Part shown: one piece after another, positions 48,940-49,535 of the stretch | Layout of the letters: the number at the start of each line of letters is the position of its first letter | Numbering within the stretch: the stretch's first letter is position 1 | Source: Lingula anatina | Lineage: Eukaryota > Brachiopoda > Lingulata > Lingulida > Lingulidae | Reading direction: 5' to 3' | Assembly (NCBI RefSeq): GCF_001039355.2 | Contig: NW_019774003.1 | Coordinates: 345,306-394,840 of the forward strand | Length of the DNA stretch: 49,535 bases | Position numbers and translations under genes: made by a program | Notes under the pieces: model-generated | Databases searched by the model: none | What the model was told of the DNA's origin: nothing | Seen by the model: only the letters and a program-made list of their open reading frames with translations

Positions 48940-49535
48940 AACATGAAAATCTGACTCCCATGAAAATCTGACTCCCCCAGTCAGATTTTCATAATGAAAA
49001 TCTTACTCCCCCCATGAAAATTTGACTCCCCCTCCACAAAACTTCTTAAATCTTATTTTATTTTGAATATATAACTGTGATCTTGGGGGAGTCAAATTTT
49101 CATGGGGGATTCAGATTTTCATTATGTGCACATTTTTAATTTTCTTATTTTTTCATGAAAATTTTCACCTGCAAACTACAAAAAAGAGCCAATGTATCAT
49201 CCATTTTACATACTACAAGATCACAGTCATATACTCAAATAAAATGAGATTTATGAAGTTTTGTGGAGGGGGAGTCAAATTTTCACGGGGGAACCAGATT
49301 TTCATTATGTGCACATTTTTAATTTGCTAATTTTTTTCATGAAAATTTTCACTTGCAAACTACAAAAAAGAGCCAATGTATCCTCCATTATGCACACTAC
49401 AAGATCATAGTCATTTACTCAACTAAAATGAGATTAATGAATGTTTTTTTTTTTTTTTTTTTTTTTTTTTTGGGGGGGGGGGGTCAAAATTTCTATAGGG
49501 GGGAGTCACATTTTTTTTGAAAATTTTACATGGGG
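48940..49535. repeat. 182-bp tandem array with foldback arms, runs off window
   Basis: Short CATGAAAATCTGACTCCC-like units recur at 48941-49035. Arm 49018-49084 is the reverse complement of 49216-49281, both ending in the GGGGGAGTCAAATT type motif. Two direct units, about 49084-49265 and 49266-49441, share a 182-bp period. A degenerate start of another follows after a poly-T/poly-G run at 49444-49482. Probably a non-autonomous foldback or satellite-like element; the open frame at 49124-49330 is not a gene. Confidence 0.75.

Noticed and set aside
48940-49535. CRISPR-like array
   Set aside because: Units are 182 bp, adjacent and partly inverted, with no short repeat/spacer pattern, in animal DNA.

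Overview
The window looks like nuclear DNA of an animal, most likely a bivalve or other lophotrochozoan. It is AT-rich and full of microsatellites, its genes are split by GT-AG introns, its conserved proteins are clearly metazoan, and it carries a lineage-specific expansion of EGF-repeat genes. The taxon is inferred from style and content, not from a database match. All gene models were assembled by hand from splice sites and reading phase. Every intact model closes with consistent phases and one terminal stop.

Region 1 (1-15903) holds a small family of Notch-ligand-like genes. Each has an MNNL-type N-terminal domain (the C2-like domain of Delta/Jagged ligands). It is followed by a severely shortened DSL domain and then calcium-binding-type EGF repeats. 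Locus A (+, 32-3019) is a broken copy with a lost splice acceptor and two frameshifts. Next to it, at about 3445-3925, lies a decayed fragment of the 3' end of a minus-strand family member. Locus B (+, 4078-6527) is intact and predicts a secreted protein of 385 residues with five EGF repeats. Locus C (-, 15903-9303) is intact and predicts a 1005-residue type I membrane protein. It has nine EGF repeats, a Ser/Thr-rich stalk, a folded juxtamembrane module, one transmembrane helix and a short tail. The order A(+), C-fragment(-), B(+), C(-) suggests that a convergent two-gene block was duplicated and one block then decayed.

Region 2 (15904-23127) is a gene desert of about 7 kb with many simple repeats and a diverged tandem repeat.

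Region 3 (23128-47205) holds three conserved housekeeping or signalling genes. RBM22 (+) is a spliceosome factor. MOB1 (-) is the Hippo-pathway kinase co-activator; it converges on RBM22 and starts with a 14-nt coding exon, plus a candidate alternative first exon. An hnRNP F/H gene (+) lies head-to-head with MOB1, with their start codons 735 bp apart.

Region 4 (46666-49535) has an intergenic stretch, a small secreted somatomedin-B-type gene (48357-48931), and then a 182-bp tandem/foldback repeat array that runs off the window edge.

The most interesting system is the family in region 1: ligand-like proteins, one secreted and one membrane-bound, that keep the MNNL domain and EGF repeats but have lost the core of the Notch-binding DSL domain at exactly the same intron-flanked point in all three loci.
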